Below, one piece after another: positions 8,178 through 15,965 of a stretch of 64,000 nt of DNA. Each line of letters opens with the position of its first letter. Position 1 is the stretch's first letter. The notes below the pieces were generated by a model. It saw only the letters and a list, made by a program, of their open reading frames with translations, had not been told where the DNA came from and searched no databases. The translations under genes were made by a program, and so were the position numbers. The DNA is taken from NCBI RefSeq assembly GCF_051860665.1, contig NZ_JBHYDM010000009.1, forward strand, positions 62,001 to 126,000, read 5' to 3'. Source of the stretch: Falsiroseomonas sp051860665. GTDB lineage: Bacteria > Pseudomonadota > Alphaproteobacteria > Acetobacterales > Acetobacteraceae.

Positions 8178-9110
8178 ATGAACTGGATTTCCGACTGGGC
8201 GCTGCCGAAGGTGAAGGCCCTGTTCGGGCAGCCGCGGGAGGTGCCGGACAATCTCTGGCACAAATGCCCGGCCTGCGAGCAGATGATCTTCCACCGCGAC
8301 CTGGAGCGGAACCTGCATGTCTGCACCCATTGCGGGCATCACATGCGGCTCTCGGCCGCCGGCCGGGTGAAGGCGACGCTGGATGAGGGCTGGTCGCGCA
8401 TCGAGCTGCCCAAGGCCCCGGCGGACCCGCTGCGCTTCCGCGACCAGCGGAAGTACGCCGACCGGCTGAAGGAGGCGCAGCAGAAATCCGGCATGGATGA
8501 CGCCGTGCTGGTGGCCCAGGGCACCATCCTGGGCCGCAAGGCGGTGCTCGGCGTCTTCGAATTCGGCTTCATGGCGGGGTCCATGGGCGCGGGGGTGGGG
8601 GAGGCGCTGGTGACGGCCGCCAAGCTCGCCGTGCTGCAGGATGCGCCGCTGATCGTCTTCACCGCCTCCGGCGGCGCCCGCATGCAGGAAGGCGCCATCA
8701 GCCTGATGCAGATGCCGCGCACGGTGATCGCGACGCGGATGGTGAAGGAGGCCGGCCTGCCCTTCATCGTGGTGCTGTGTGATCCCACCACGGGCGGCGT
8801 CACCGCCAGCTTCGCCATGCTGGGCGATATCCAGATCGCCGAGCCCGGCGCGCTGATCGGTTTTGCGGGCGCCCGGGTCATCGAGCAGACGGTGCGCGAG
8901 AAGTTGCCGGAAGGCTTCCAGCGCGCCGAGTATCTGCTGGAGCACGGCATCCTGGACATGGTGGTGAAGCGCCATGACATGCGCGCGACGCTGGCCCAGG
9001 TGATCTCGCTGCTGCGCGAGCCCACCCTGCCGGCCGAGGCCCCTGCCGAGGACGTGCCGTTGCTGCCGGCGCCGGAGGTGGTCGAGGCCGAGGTCGTGAA
9101 GCCCGCGTGA
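8178..9110 (+). CDS. accD: Acetyl-CoA carboxylase carboxyltransferase subunit beta
   Basis: This 310-residue subunit, with AccA, transfers carboxyl from carboxybiotin to acetyl-CoA to make malonyl-CoA for fatty-acid synthesis. The N-terminal zinc ribbon is intact (CPAC at about 31-34 and CTHC at about 50-53). The crotonase-fold signatures follow: MDDAVLVAQGTILG, FTASGGARMQEG and PTTGGVTASFAMLGD (oxyanion region), then GFAGARVIEQT. The C-terminus is a proline- and glutamate-rich tail. GAGGG lies upstream of the ATG. folC overlaps its end by four bases. In most Alphaproteobacteria trpA lies directly upstream; here the upstream gene is a beta-barrel protein. Confidence 0.97.
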   Translation: MNWISDWALPKVKALFGQPREVPDNLWHKCPACEQMIFHRDLERNLHVCTHCGHHMRLSAAGRVKATLDEGWSRIELPKAPADPLRFRDQRKYADRLKEAQQKSGMDDAVLVAQGTILGRKAVLGVFEFGFMAGSMGAGVGEALVTAAKLAVLQDAPLIVFTASGGARMQEGAISLMQMPRTVIATRMVKEAGLPFIVVLCDPTTGGVTASFAMLGDIQIAEPGALIGFAGARVIEQTVREKLPEGFQRAEYLLEHGILDMVVKRHDMRATLAQVISLLREPTLPAEAPAEDVPLLPAPEVVEAEVVKPA

Positions 9111-10411
9111 GCCAGCTACCGGCCTCGCGTAGCGAGGAGATCATCAACAGGCTGCACAGCCTGCATCCGAAACTGATCGACCTCAGCCTGGACCGGCTGC
9201 AGCGCTGCCTGGCCGCGCTCGGCCATCCGGAATGGCGGCTGCCGCCGGTGGTCCATGTGGCGGGCACCAATGGCAAGGGCAGCACCTGCGCCTTCGTCCG
9301 CGCCATCGCGGAGGCGGCGGGCCTGCGGGTGCATGTCTTCACCAGCCCGCACCTGGTCTCCTTCCACGAGCGCATCCGCCTGGCCGGGGAGCTGGTGACG
9401 GAGGCGGCGCTGGCGGCGGCGCTCGAACATGTCGAGCAGGTGAATGCCGGCCAGCCGATCACGGTCTTCGAGGTGACCACCGCCGTCGCCCTGCACCTGT
9501 TTGCCGAAGTGCCCGCGGACCTGCTGGTGCTGGAAGTGGGCCTCGGCGGGCGTTTCGATGCGACCAATGTCGTGGACCGCCCGGCCACCACCGCCATCAC
9601 CAGCATCTCCCGCGACCACATGGACTTCTTCGGCAGCGAGATTTCCCGGATCGCCTGGGAGAAGGCGGGCATCATCAAGCCGGGCGTGCCCTGCGCGACG
9701 GGGCGGCAGGTGCCGGAGGCGGCGGAGGTCATCCTGAAGGAGGCCGCGGAGCAGGGCGCGCCGCTCCGCGTCCGTGGCCGCGACTGGGACGTGGCCCAGA
9801 GGCCCGATGGCGGGCTGGACTGGTGGGACGACTCGGCGCGCCTGACCCTGCCCCGCCCCGGTCTTCTCGGCCCGCACCAGGCGGAAAACGCCGGCATCGC
9901 CATCGCCGCGCTGCGCGCCTGGAACCCCCCCTGGCTGACCGAGGAGGCCATTCGCCAGGGCGTGGCCCAGGCCAGCTGGCCCGCCCGCATGCAGCGCCTG
10001 ACCGGGCGGCTCGTGGCACTGCTGCCGCCGGACTGGGAGCTGTGGCTGGATGGCGGCCACAATGCCGGCGCCGGCGTGGTGCTCGGCCAGCATATCCGCG
10101 AGAGCCTGGCCGACCGCCCGATCCATGTCCTGGTCGGCATGAAGGGCGGCAAGCAGGTGCCGGAATTCCTGGCGCCCATCATCCCCGTGGCGACCAGCCT
10201 CTGGGCGGTGGCGGAGCCCGGCCAGCACCTGGCCATGACGGTGCCCGATGTGATCCGCGCCAGCGGCGGCGCCGCCCATGCCGGCGGCACGGTGGCGGAG
10301 GCGCTGGCCCGCCTGCCGCGCGATGCCGGCCCGGCGCGGGTGCTGATCTGCGGCAGCCTGTATCTGGCGGGTGAGGTGCTGAAGCTGGACGCCGAAACGA
10401 CGCCGGGCTGA
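9107..10411 (+). CDS. folC: Bifunctional folylpolyglutamate synthase/dihydrofolate synthase
   Basis: This 434-residue Mur-ligase-family enzyme adds glutamate to dihydropteroate and to folates. The ATP loop reads HVAGTNGKGSTCAF (about 48-61), followed by FTSPHLVSFHERI and the central-domain EVGLGGRFDATN and SISRDHMDFFG. The C-terminal domain contains LDGGHNAGAG. It starts with GTG inside the accD stop codon (GTGA overlap), so it is translationally coupled to accD. Confidence 0.96.
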   Translation: MSQLPASRSEEIINRLHSLHPKLIDLSLDRLQRCLAALGHPEWRLPPVVHVAGTNGKGSTCAFVRAIAEAAGLRVHVFTSPHLVSFHERIRLAGELVTEAALAAALEHVEQVNAGQPITVFEVTTAVALHLFAEVPADLLVLEVGLGGRFDATNVVDRPATTAITSISRDHMDFFGSEISRIAWEKAGIIKPGVPCATGRQVPEAAEVILKEAAEQGAPLRVRGRDWDVAQRPDGGLDWWDDSARLTLPRPGLLGPHQAENAGIAIAALRAWNPPWLTEEAIRQGVAQASWPARMQRLTGRLVALLPPDWELWLDGGHNAGAGVVLGQHIRESLADRPIHVLVGMKGGKQVPEFLAPIIPVATSLWAVAEPGQHLAMTVPDVIRASGGAAHAGGTVAEALARLPRDAGPARVLICGSLYLAGEVLKLDAETTPG

Positions 10412-10428
10412 AGTATCGGCAAGACCGC

Positions 10429-10451
10429 GCGACAGTTTGCTGCCCTGTCGC
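10429..10451. terminator. Weak hairpin after folC
   Basis: GCGACAG (10429-10435) and CTGTCGC (10445-10451) form a perfect 7 bp stem with a 9-base loop, 18 bases after the folC stop. No T run follows. The remaining bases up to 10705 show no gene, and no promoter could be fixed in them. Confidence 0.35.
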
Positions 10452-10705
10452 AAGCAGTCCGGTGACCACGCATCCGTGACGACTGGGGCATGCGGGTCCA
10501 GGTGGACAATATCTGCCTGCCAACCATCTCGGATACTGTGGTGCCTGGGGCCGGAGGACATCCGGCCGCCCTTGTCTGCCGGGCCAGAGGCCTTGCGCGG
10601 CAAAGGCACGGCGTGCCTCGCACACCGTCCTCCCATCCGGCCCGGTGCCGGACCAACCCGGCGGCCCGGGACCGGCATAATGGCCGCCGAGCATGAGGAG
10701 CCCGC

Positions 10706-10972
10706 ATGAGCGGAATCTACGAAACCGCCTCCGGAACCTATGGCTATGGCCAGCTCGACCCGGCGGAATTCAGCCAGCCCGGCTATGGCCAGCTCGACCC
10801 GGCGGAATTCAGCCAGCCCGGCTACGGCCAGCTCGACCCCGCGGAGTTCAGCCAGCCCGGCTATGGCCAGCTCGATCCCGCCATCTTCAGCGACCCGGAT
10901 TATGGCCAGCTCGACCCGAGCATCTTCACGCCTGGCAACGTGAACGATTCCTCCGACCTCGGCTGGTTCTGA
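10706..10972 (+). CDS. Tandem-repeat protein with five YGQLDP-type 13-residue units
   Basis: This 88-residue protein of unknown function starts at an ATG with GAGGAG 5 bases upstream. It has a 13-residue leader (MSGIYETASGTYG), five tandem 13-residue units and a 10-residue tail (VNDSSDLGWF). The unit is YGQLDPAEFSQPG. Copies 1-3 are identical in protein, copy 4 ends AIFSDPD and copy 5 SIFTPGN. At DNA level copies 1 and 2 (10745-10783, 10784-10822) are identical and later copies diverge, mostly at third positions until copy 4, so the frame is under selection. There is no signal peptide, membrane segment or cysteine. It is acidic, with regular Tyr, Asp and Phe, and is probably disordered or a beta-solenoid-like repeat. 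A ribosomal-peptide precursor, adhesive or scaffold role is possible; no modification enzyme lies next to it. Confidence 0.75.
   Translation: MSGIYETASGTYGYGQLDPAEFSQPGYGQLDPAEFSQPGYGQLDPAEFSQPGYGQLDPAIFSDPDYGQLDPSIFTPGNVNDSSDLGWF
10745..10939 (+). repeat. Five 39-bp tandem direct repeats inside a gene
   Basis: The copies are 10745-10783, 10784-10822, 10823-10861, 10862-10900 and 10901-10939. The first two are identical, the third differs at a few positions (silent), and the fourth and fifth keep TATGGCCAGCTCGA and diverge after it. There are no spacers, and the period is a multiple of three, as expected for a coding repeat that grows and shrinks by slippage or recombination. Confidence 0.95.
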
Positions 10973-10977
10973 GATTC

Positions 10978-11001
10978 GGGCGGGGCCAGCCGGCCCCGCC
11001 C
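10978..11001. terminator. Bidirectional hairpin between convergent genes
   Basis: GGGCGGGGCC (10978-10987) and GGCCCCGCCC (10992-11001) form a perfect 10 bp stem with loop AGCC. It sits between the end of the repeat-protein gene and the end of the minus-strand TctC gene. There is no T run, as is common in very GC-rich genomes. Confidence 0.6.
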
Positions 11002-11018
11002 GCCCCTGCCGCGGCGGC

Positions 11019-12017
11019 TCAGTCCAGCATCAGGCCCAGTTCGCGGATCAGCGGCCAATAGACTGCGCGCTCCGCCTGGATCAGCGCGCGATGGGCCTCC
11101 GGCTCCGCCGCCAGCGGTTCCATCCCCATCTCGAGCATTCGCGCCTGCACCGCGGGCTCGGCCAGTGCCGCGGCGCGCGCGGCGGACAGGCGCTGGGCGA
11201 TCGCATCCGGCAGCCGGGCCGGCGCGGCCAGGCCCTGCCAGGCGGCGGCCGCGAAGCCGGCCAGCCCGAAGGCCTGCTCGGCGGTCGGAACGGCCGGAAA
11301 GCCCGCCAGCCGGCCGGTCGAGAGCACGGCCAGCGGCCGCAGCAGGCCCGGCGCCATCATCGCCCCGCCGGCCGCCACATCCACCACGGCGGTGGAGATC
11401 CGGCCGGCCATCAGCTCCTTGATCACCGGCGCCATGCCGCGATGCGGCACATGATGCAGCCGCAGGCCCAGCGCGCGCATCAGCCGCTCCATCGCCAGGT
11501 GATGCGGGCTGCCGAGGCCGGGCGAGCCATAGTCGAGCGCCCCTGGCCGCGCCCGCGTCTGCGCCAGCCAGTCCTCGAGGTCCAGGATATCCGAATTCGG
11601 CGCGATGCAGAGCAGCAGGTGGAAGCGCGCCAGCAGGCCGAGTGGCCGCAGCCCTTGATCCGCATCGAAGGGCAGGCGGCGATAGAGCGCCGGGTTGAAC
11701 ACCATCGTGTCATTGCCCGCGGTCACCACCGTATGGCCATCGGGCGCCGCCTGGGCCGCGGCGGCGGCGGCGATATTGGTGGCGGCGCCCGGGCGGTTCT
11801 CGATGACGATCGCCTGGCCGAGCCGCGGCGCCATGGCGCCGGCCATCAGCCGCGCCAGCACATCCGTGCCGCCGCCGGGCGGGTAGCCGACCAGCCAGCG
11901 CAGCGGCCGGCTCGGCCCCACCCGATCCAGCCAGGCCCGATCCAGCCAAGCCCGGGCCGGCGGGGCGCCGAGGCCGGTGAGGGCCGAGCCCGCCAGGATG
12001 CGTCGCGTGATCGGCAT
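11019..12017 (-). CDS. Bug/TctC family binding protein (second copy)
   Basis: This 332-residue periplasmic binding protein starts MPITRRILAGSALTGLGAPP, a twin-arginine-like or Sec signal with likely cleavage near ARA. The Bug motifs are LRWLVGYPPGGGTDVLARLMA, ENRPGAATNIAAAAAAQA and DGHTVVTAGND. The segment after the signal carries a duplicated AWLDR AWLDR, caused by a 15-bp tandem repeat. The start at 12017 is preferred over 12047 because it begins the signal peptide. It is only distantly similar to the copy at 4586-5557 and has no TctA/TctB genes. The ligand is unknown. Confidence 0.85.
   Translation of the reverse strand: MPITRRILAGSALTGLGAPPARAWLDRAWLDRVGPSRPLRWLVGYPPGGGTDVLARLMAGAMAPRLGQAIVIENRPGAATNIAAAAAAQAAPDGHTVVTAGNDTMVFNPALYRRLPFDADQGLRPLGLLARFHLLLCIAPNSDILDLEDWLAQTRARPGALDYGSPGLGSPHHLAMERLMRALGLRLHHVPHRGMAPVIKELMAGRISTAVVDVAAGGAMMAPGLLRPLAVLSTGRLAGFPAVPTAEQAFGLAGFAAAAWQGLAAPARLPDAIAQRLSAARAAALAEPAVQARMLEMGMEPLAAEPEAHRALIQAERAVYWPLIRELGLMLD
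11921..11950. repeat. 15-bp tandem duplication in a signal-peptide junction
   Basis: CCCGATCCAGCCAGG (11921-11935) is followed directly by CCCGATCCAGCCAAG (11936-11950), one mismatch in 15. It codes the doubled AWLDR in the TctC protein, is in frame, and lies just after the predicted signal-peptide cleavage site. Confidence 0.9.
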
Positions 12018-12139
12018 GACCTGGTCTTCCCCCTTCCGGGCCGCCATTCCCAGCTGCGGCAGGCTGAATGTATGCGGTCCAACGCTTGCGATGGCGCGTT
12101 AACCATTGGACAACCATTGCGGGTGCCGAAGGAGGGGAC

Positions 12140-13864
12140 ATGACCGAGCAGACGGCCCTTCCGGCCGCCCTACCGCCTCCCCTGCCCGCTGGCTGGGGCT
12201 TGCACAGCGCGCCGCCGCCGAGCGTGCTCTGGCCCGCCGCCCTGCAGCATATCGGCCTCGGCTCCGTCACCCTGGTCTTCCCGCTGGTGGTCGCGGATAC
12301 CGCGGGCGCCGATGCGGCGACGCTCTCCTCCTACCTGTCGCTGGCCATGCTGGCGCTGGGCCTGGCCACGCTGCTGCAGGCCTGGGGCCGTCATGGCATC
12401 GGCTCCGGCTTCCTGCTGCCCTCCGTCTTCACCGCCATCTACCTGCCGCCGACGCTGATCGCGGCGCAGCTGGGCGGGCTTTCGGCGGTGGCGGGGATGA
12501 CCATGGTGGCGGGCCTCACCCAGCTGGTCCTGTCCTTCGCCGTGCAGCGCCTGCGGCCCTGGCTGCCGACGGAACTGGTCGGGCTGGTGGTGCTGATGAT
12601 CGGCGTCGGCCTCGGCCTGCTGGCGCTGCGGATGATGCTCGGCTTCGGCCCGGGGCTGGACCGCGGCACGGACGACCTGCTGGCCACCGCGGTGGCGCTG
12701 GCGGTGATCATCGGCGCCAGCGTCTGGGGCGGGCCGCGGCTGCGTCCCATCGCCGTGCTGGGCGGGCTGGTGCTGGGCTTTGCCGTGCATGTCGTGGTGA
12801 CCCAGGTGCGGGGCACGCCGCTGCTGCCGGTGCCGATCATCTGGCAGTTTCCCAGCTGGCCCCTGGCCACCCCCTCCCTGGACTGGACGCTGCTGCCCGG
12901 CTTCGCCATGGGCGCGCTGGCCTGCCTGGTGCGGGTCTGCGGCGATGTGGTGGCCTGCCAGCGGGCGACGGACCCGAACTGGCGGCGCCCCGACTATGGG
13001 CCGATGAAGGCCGGCGCCCTGGCGGACGGGATCGGCACCTGCCTGGCCGGGCTGCTGGGCGTGCCGGGCATCAACAGCTACACGGCCAGCGTCGGCCTTT
13101 CGATCGCCACCGGCGTCACCGCGCGGCGGGTCGGGCTCGCGGTCGGCGCGCTCTGGATCGGGCTCGCCATCGTGCCGGGCACGGCGGAGATGGTGCTGGC
13201 GGTGCCGCGCGGCGTGCTGGGGGCGGCGCTGTTCTTCGCCGCCGCCTTCATCACCGTCACCGGCATGGGCATCGTCACCCAGCGGCTGATGGATGCGCGC
13301 CGCACCCTGGTGGTGGGCGCCGCCCTGGTGATCGGCCTGTCCTACGACGCCGCGCCGCAGATCTTCGCGGGCCTGCCCCAGGCGGCGCGGCTGCTGGTCT
13401 CATCCTCGCTGGTGCTCGGGATGGTGGCGGCGCTGCTGCTGGTGGCGGCCTTCCGGATGGGCACGGCGCAGCAGCGCCGCCTGCTGTGGCGGCCGCAGGA
13501 CGGCGCCGCGGCGCTGCAGGACTTCGCGCGCCAGTCCGGCGCCGCCTGGGGCGCGCGGGCCGAGGTGGTGGCGCGGCTGGAGGCGGCGCTGGAGGAGGTG
13601 GCCCATGCCCTGCCCGGCCTGCTGGGCCCGCAGGGCGCGGTGGAGGTCGCCGCCCGCTTCGACGAGTTCAACCTGGACGCCACCCTGCGCTGGGCGGGCG
13701 AGGCCCTGATGCCCGCCGGCCTGCCGCCGACGCTGGAGGAGGCGGAGGATGCCGCCCTCGCGGCCCGCCTCGCCGCCGTGATGCTGCGCCGCGCCGCGGA
13801 CCGGGTGGCGGAGGGCCGGCTGGCCGATGGAAGGCAGGAGTTGCGGCTGCACTACGACCATTGA
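12140..13864 (+). CDS. NCS2 xanthine/uracil-type permease with C-terminal extension
   Basis: This 574-residue protein has an N-terminal transporter of about 430 residues with about 14 hydrophobic segments. The NCS2 landmarks are ALQHIGLGSVTL near the start, a middle region with DVVACQRATDP, then LADGIGTCLAGLLGVPGINS (related to the family's DG...AGL.G..P...Y motif) and a late GMGIVTQRLM. It probably imports a purine, pyrimidine or related base with protons. After the last segment (FRMGTAQQRR) follows a soluble part of about 130 residues with ALEEVAHAL, a strand-rich VEVAARFDEFNLDATLRW, and an end ELRLHYDH. That layout resembles a degenerate GHKL/anti-sigma-type ATPase fold, but the key Asn and Gly boxes are not evident. 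GAAGGAGG precedes the ATG at 12140. Confidence 0.85.
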   Translation: MTEQTALPAALPPPLPAGWGLHSAPPPSVLWPAALQHIGLGSVTLVFPLVVADTAGADAATLSSYLSLAMLALGLATLLQAWGRHGIGSGFLLPSVFTAIYLPPTLIAAQLGGLSAVAGMTMVAGLTQLVLSFAVQRLRPWLPTELVGLVVLMIGVGLGLLALRMMLGFGPGLDRGTDDLLATAVALAVIIGASVWGGPRLRPIAVLGGLVLGFAVHVVVTQVRGTPLLPVPIIWQFPSWPLATPSLDWTLLPGFAMGALACLVRVCGDVVACQRATDPNWRRPDYGPMKAGALADGIGTCLAGLLGVPGINSYTASVGLSIATGVTARRVGLAVGALWIGLAIVPGTAEMVLAVPRGVLGAALFFAAAFITVTGMGIVTQRLMDARRTLVVGAALVIGLSYDAAPQIFAGLPQAARLLVSSSLVLGMVAALLLVAAFRMGTAQQRRLLWRPQDGAAALQDFARQSGAAWGARAEVVARLEAALEEVAHALPGLLGPQGAVEVAARFDEFNLDATLRWAGEALMPAGLPPTLEEAEDAALAARLAAVMLRRAADRVAEGRLADGRQELRLHYDH

Positions 13865-13870
13865 GGCGTT

Positions 13871-14341
13871 TCAGGCTGCCGGCAGCTCCATGATCGCGAC
13901 CGGGATGGGATCGCCGCCCTGGTCGAAGGTGCCGGTGCCGATGCGCCGGAAGCCGCAGCGTCGATAGAACCCCTCCGCATTCAGCGTCGCCTCCAGCCGG
14001 ATCGGTCCCGCATGGCCTTGCCGGGCGCGGGCGATGCCGATCTCCAGCAGCCGCCGCCCGAGCCCGGCGCCGGCGGCTTCCGGCAGCAGGAAAAGGCGCG
14101 TGACCTCGCCCGGCTCGGCATCGACGAAGCCGAGGATCTGCCTCGCCCGCTCGGCCACCGTGGTGGTGCCGCGGGCGATCATCGCCTCATAGGTCGCGGG
14201 CGTGCGGGCCCCCATCCAGCCGGCGATCTGCGCCGGCGCATAGTGGCCCGCCGCCAGACCGCGCACGGAGCGGAAGGTGAGGTCAAACAGCGCCGCCCCC
14301 TCCCCGAGCCGGGCGGGCCGGAAGGTCAGGTCCGGGGGCAA
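13871..14341 (-). CDS. GNAT family N-acetyltransferase
   Basis: This 156-residue single-domain acetyltransferase has a visible acetyl-CoA site: VTRLFLLPEAAGAGLGRRLLEIG (about 80-102, the V/I-x-x-x-x-x-R-x-x-G-x-G/A signature), followed by an LEATLNAEGFYRRCGFRRIG fourth motif. It lies 3 bases downstream of the sugar dehydrogenase gene on the same strand in the sense of sequence order (the two are read from 15472 and then 14341), so they may share a transcript. The substrate is unknown. Confidence 0.88.
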   Translation of the reverse strand: MPPDLTFRPARLGEGAALFDLTFRSVRGLAAGHYAPAQIAGWMGARTPATYEAMIARGTTTVAERARQILGFVDAEPGEVTRLFLLPEAAGAGLGRRLLEIGIARARQGHAGPIRLEATLNAEGFYRRCGFRRIGTGTFDQGGDPIPVAIMELPAA

Positions 14342-14344
14342 GGC

Positions 14345-15472
14345 TCAGCCCGGCGCGAGGCGCAAAATGCGCCCCTCGGCCTCATCCGTCAGCACCAGCA
14401 GCGCGCCATCCTGCGCCACCAGCACGTCCCGCATGCGGATGCGGCGGTCGAACAGCAGGCGTTCCTCCCCCGTCACCTCGTCGCCGTCGGTGGTCAGGCG
14501 CACCAGGCCCGGGCTGTTCAGGGCCGCGACGAAAAGGCTGCGCTGCCAGCCGGGGAAGGCCGGGTTGTCGTAGAAGGCGAGGCCGGCGGGGCTGATCACC
14601 GGGGTCCAGACCCGGATCGGGTCCACCATCCCGGGCGCCGAGGACTGCTCGCTGATCGTGGTGCCGCTGTAGTTCACCCCGTGGGTGACCACCGGCCAGC
14701 CGTAATTGGCGCCGGGGCGGAGGATATTCAGCTCATCCCCGCCGCGCGGCCCGTGCTCGACCAGCCAGAGGCTGCCGGTCCAGGGATTCCGGGCCATGCC
14801 CTGCGGATTGCGGTGGCCATGGCTGAAGACCTCGGCCCGGGCGCCGGGCTGGCCGGCAAAGGGGTTGTCCGCCTGCGGCCGGCCTTCGCGATCCACCCGC
14901 AGCACCTTGCCGGCCAGGTCGTCCAGCCGCTGGGACCGCATGCGGTCCACATTGCGGTCGCCGGTGGACAGGTAGAGGCGCCCATCGGCACCGAAGGCGA
15001 TGCGACAGCCGTAGTGCTGCCGCCCCGAATTCTGGGCCGGCGTCGCGTCCAGGATCGGGGTCACGGCCTCCAGCCCGGCGCCATCCGCGGCCAGCCGCGC
15101 GCGGGTCAGGCGCGTCAGCGCGCCGCCCTGCACCAGGGTCGCGGAGCAGAAGAAAATCTCGCGGCTGCGATCGAAATCGGGGGAAAGGGCGACATCCAGC
15201 AGCCCGCCCTGGCTGGCCGCTTCCACCTGCGGCACGCCGGACAATGGGCGGGAGACGGCGCCATCGCGTCCGACCAGCCGCATGCGGCCCGGCCGTTCCG
15301 TCACCAGCAGCCGCCCATCCGGCAGCAGGGCCGCGCCCCAGGGCCGTTCGAGGCCCGTGGCAAAGGTCGTCAGCCGGAAATTCGCCCGCTCGGAGCGGAC
15401 GACCTCCCCCTCCTGCGCCAGGGCAGGAAGCGGCAGTGCAGCGAGGGCCAGGGCCAGGATGCGCTTGATCAT
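14345..15472 (-). CDS. PQQ-dependent aldose sugar dehydrogenase (YliI/soluble GDH-B type)
   Basis: This 375-residue six-bladed beta-propeller enzyme is periplasmic. It begins MIKRILALALAALPLPALAQ, a clear signal peptide. Motifs include ERPWGAALLPDGRLLVTERPG (blade 1), GGLLDVALSPDF, then YGCRIAFGADGRLYLSTGDRN, SHGHRNPQGMARNP and GPRGGDELNILRPGANYGWP. The HGHRNPQG segment bears the catalytic histidine region. It oxidises aldose sugars with PQQ and feeds electrons to the respiratory chain. The frame is open up to a GTG at 15523; 15472 is preferred because it begins the signal peptide. Confidence 0.9.
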   Translation of the reverse strand: MIKRILALALAALPLPALAQEGEVVRSERANFRLTTFATGLERPWGAALLPDGRLLVTERPGRMRLVGRDGAVSRPLSGVPQVEAASQGGLLDVALSPDFDRSREIFFCSATLVQGGALTRLTRARLAADGAGLEAVTPILDATPAQNSGRQHYGCRIAFGADGRLYLSTGDRNVDRMRSQRLDDLAGKVLRVDREGRPQADNPFAGQPGARAEVFSHGHRNPQGMARNPWTGSLWLVEHGPRGGDELNILRPGANYGWPVVTHGVNYSGTTISEQSSAPGMVDPIRVWTPVISPAGLAFYDNPAFPGWQRSLFVAALNSPGLVRLTTDGDEVTGEERLLFDRRIRMRDVLVAQDGALLVLTDEAEGRILRLAPG

Positions 15473-15530
15473 GACCGCGATGTAAGGCGGCGCCGCGCTT
15501 CCGCCAGCGCCGCCCGGTATCACGCCCCTA

Positions 15531-15860
15531 TCAGGCCAGGCGGCCCGCCACCCAGTCCTTCAGCGCGCTCTTCGGCAGGGCGCCGACCTTGGTATCCACC
15601 GGCTTGCCGTCCTTGAACAGGATCATGGTGGGGATGCCGCGCACCGAATAGTCGTTCGGCGTCATGGGGTTGTCGTCGATATTGACCTTCGCGATGGTCA
15701 GCTTGCCGGCATATTCCTTGGCGATCTCGTCCAGGATCGGCGCGACCATGCGGCAGGGGCCGCACCACTCGGCCCAGAAGTCGACCAGGACGGGGCCGGA
15801 GGCTTCCAGCACATCCTGCTTGAAGCTGTCGTCGGTGACAGCCTTGGTGAATTCGCTCAT
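15531..15860 (-). CDS. trxA: Thioredoxin
   Basis: This 109-residue thioredoxin has the active site WAEWCGPCRM (about residues 28-37), the cis-proline loop RGIPTMILFKDG and conserved DFW. It reduces cytoplasmic disulphides with thioredoxin reductase. The ATG at 15860 follows GGAG by 7 bases; an in-frame upstream ATG at 15938 would add an unlikely arginine-rich extension. It follows addA on the same strand after about 105 bases, the usual alphaproteobacterial arrangement. folC, often next door in other genomes, lies 5 kb away on the opposite strand. Confidence 0.96.
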   Translation of the reverse strand: MSEFTKAVTDDSFKQDVLEASGPVLVDFWAEWCGPCRMVAPILDEIAKEYAGKLTIAKVNIDDNPMTPNDYSVRGIPTMILFKDGKPVDTKVGALPKSALKDWVAGRLA

Positions 15861-15965
15861 CGGGAGTCTCCGGGCGCGCTCGCGGGGGGCTGGCGCATTG
15901 ATGGCAAGATCGTGGCGGTGCGGGCCCGGGTCAAGCAAGGGGCATCTTGCGAGGGGCGCGGGGCG

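Noticed and set aside
10745..10939. Short tandem repeats considered as a CRISPR array
   Set aside because: The repeats are directly adjacent without spacers, the period of 39 is a multiple of three, and the changes between early copies are mostly silent, so this is a coding repeat. No cas gene is present.
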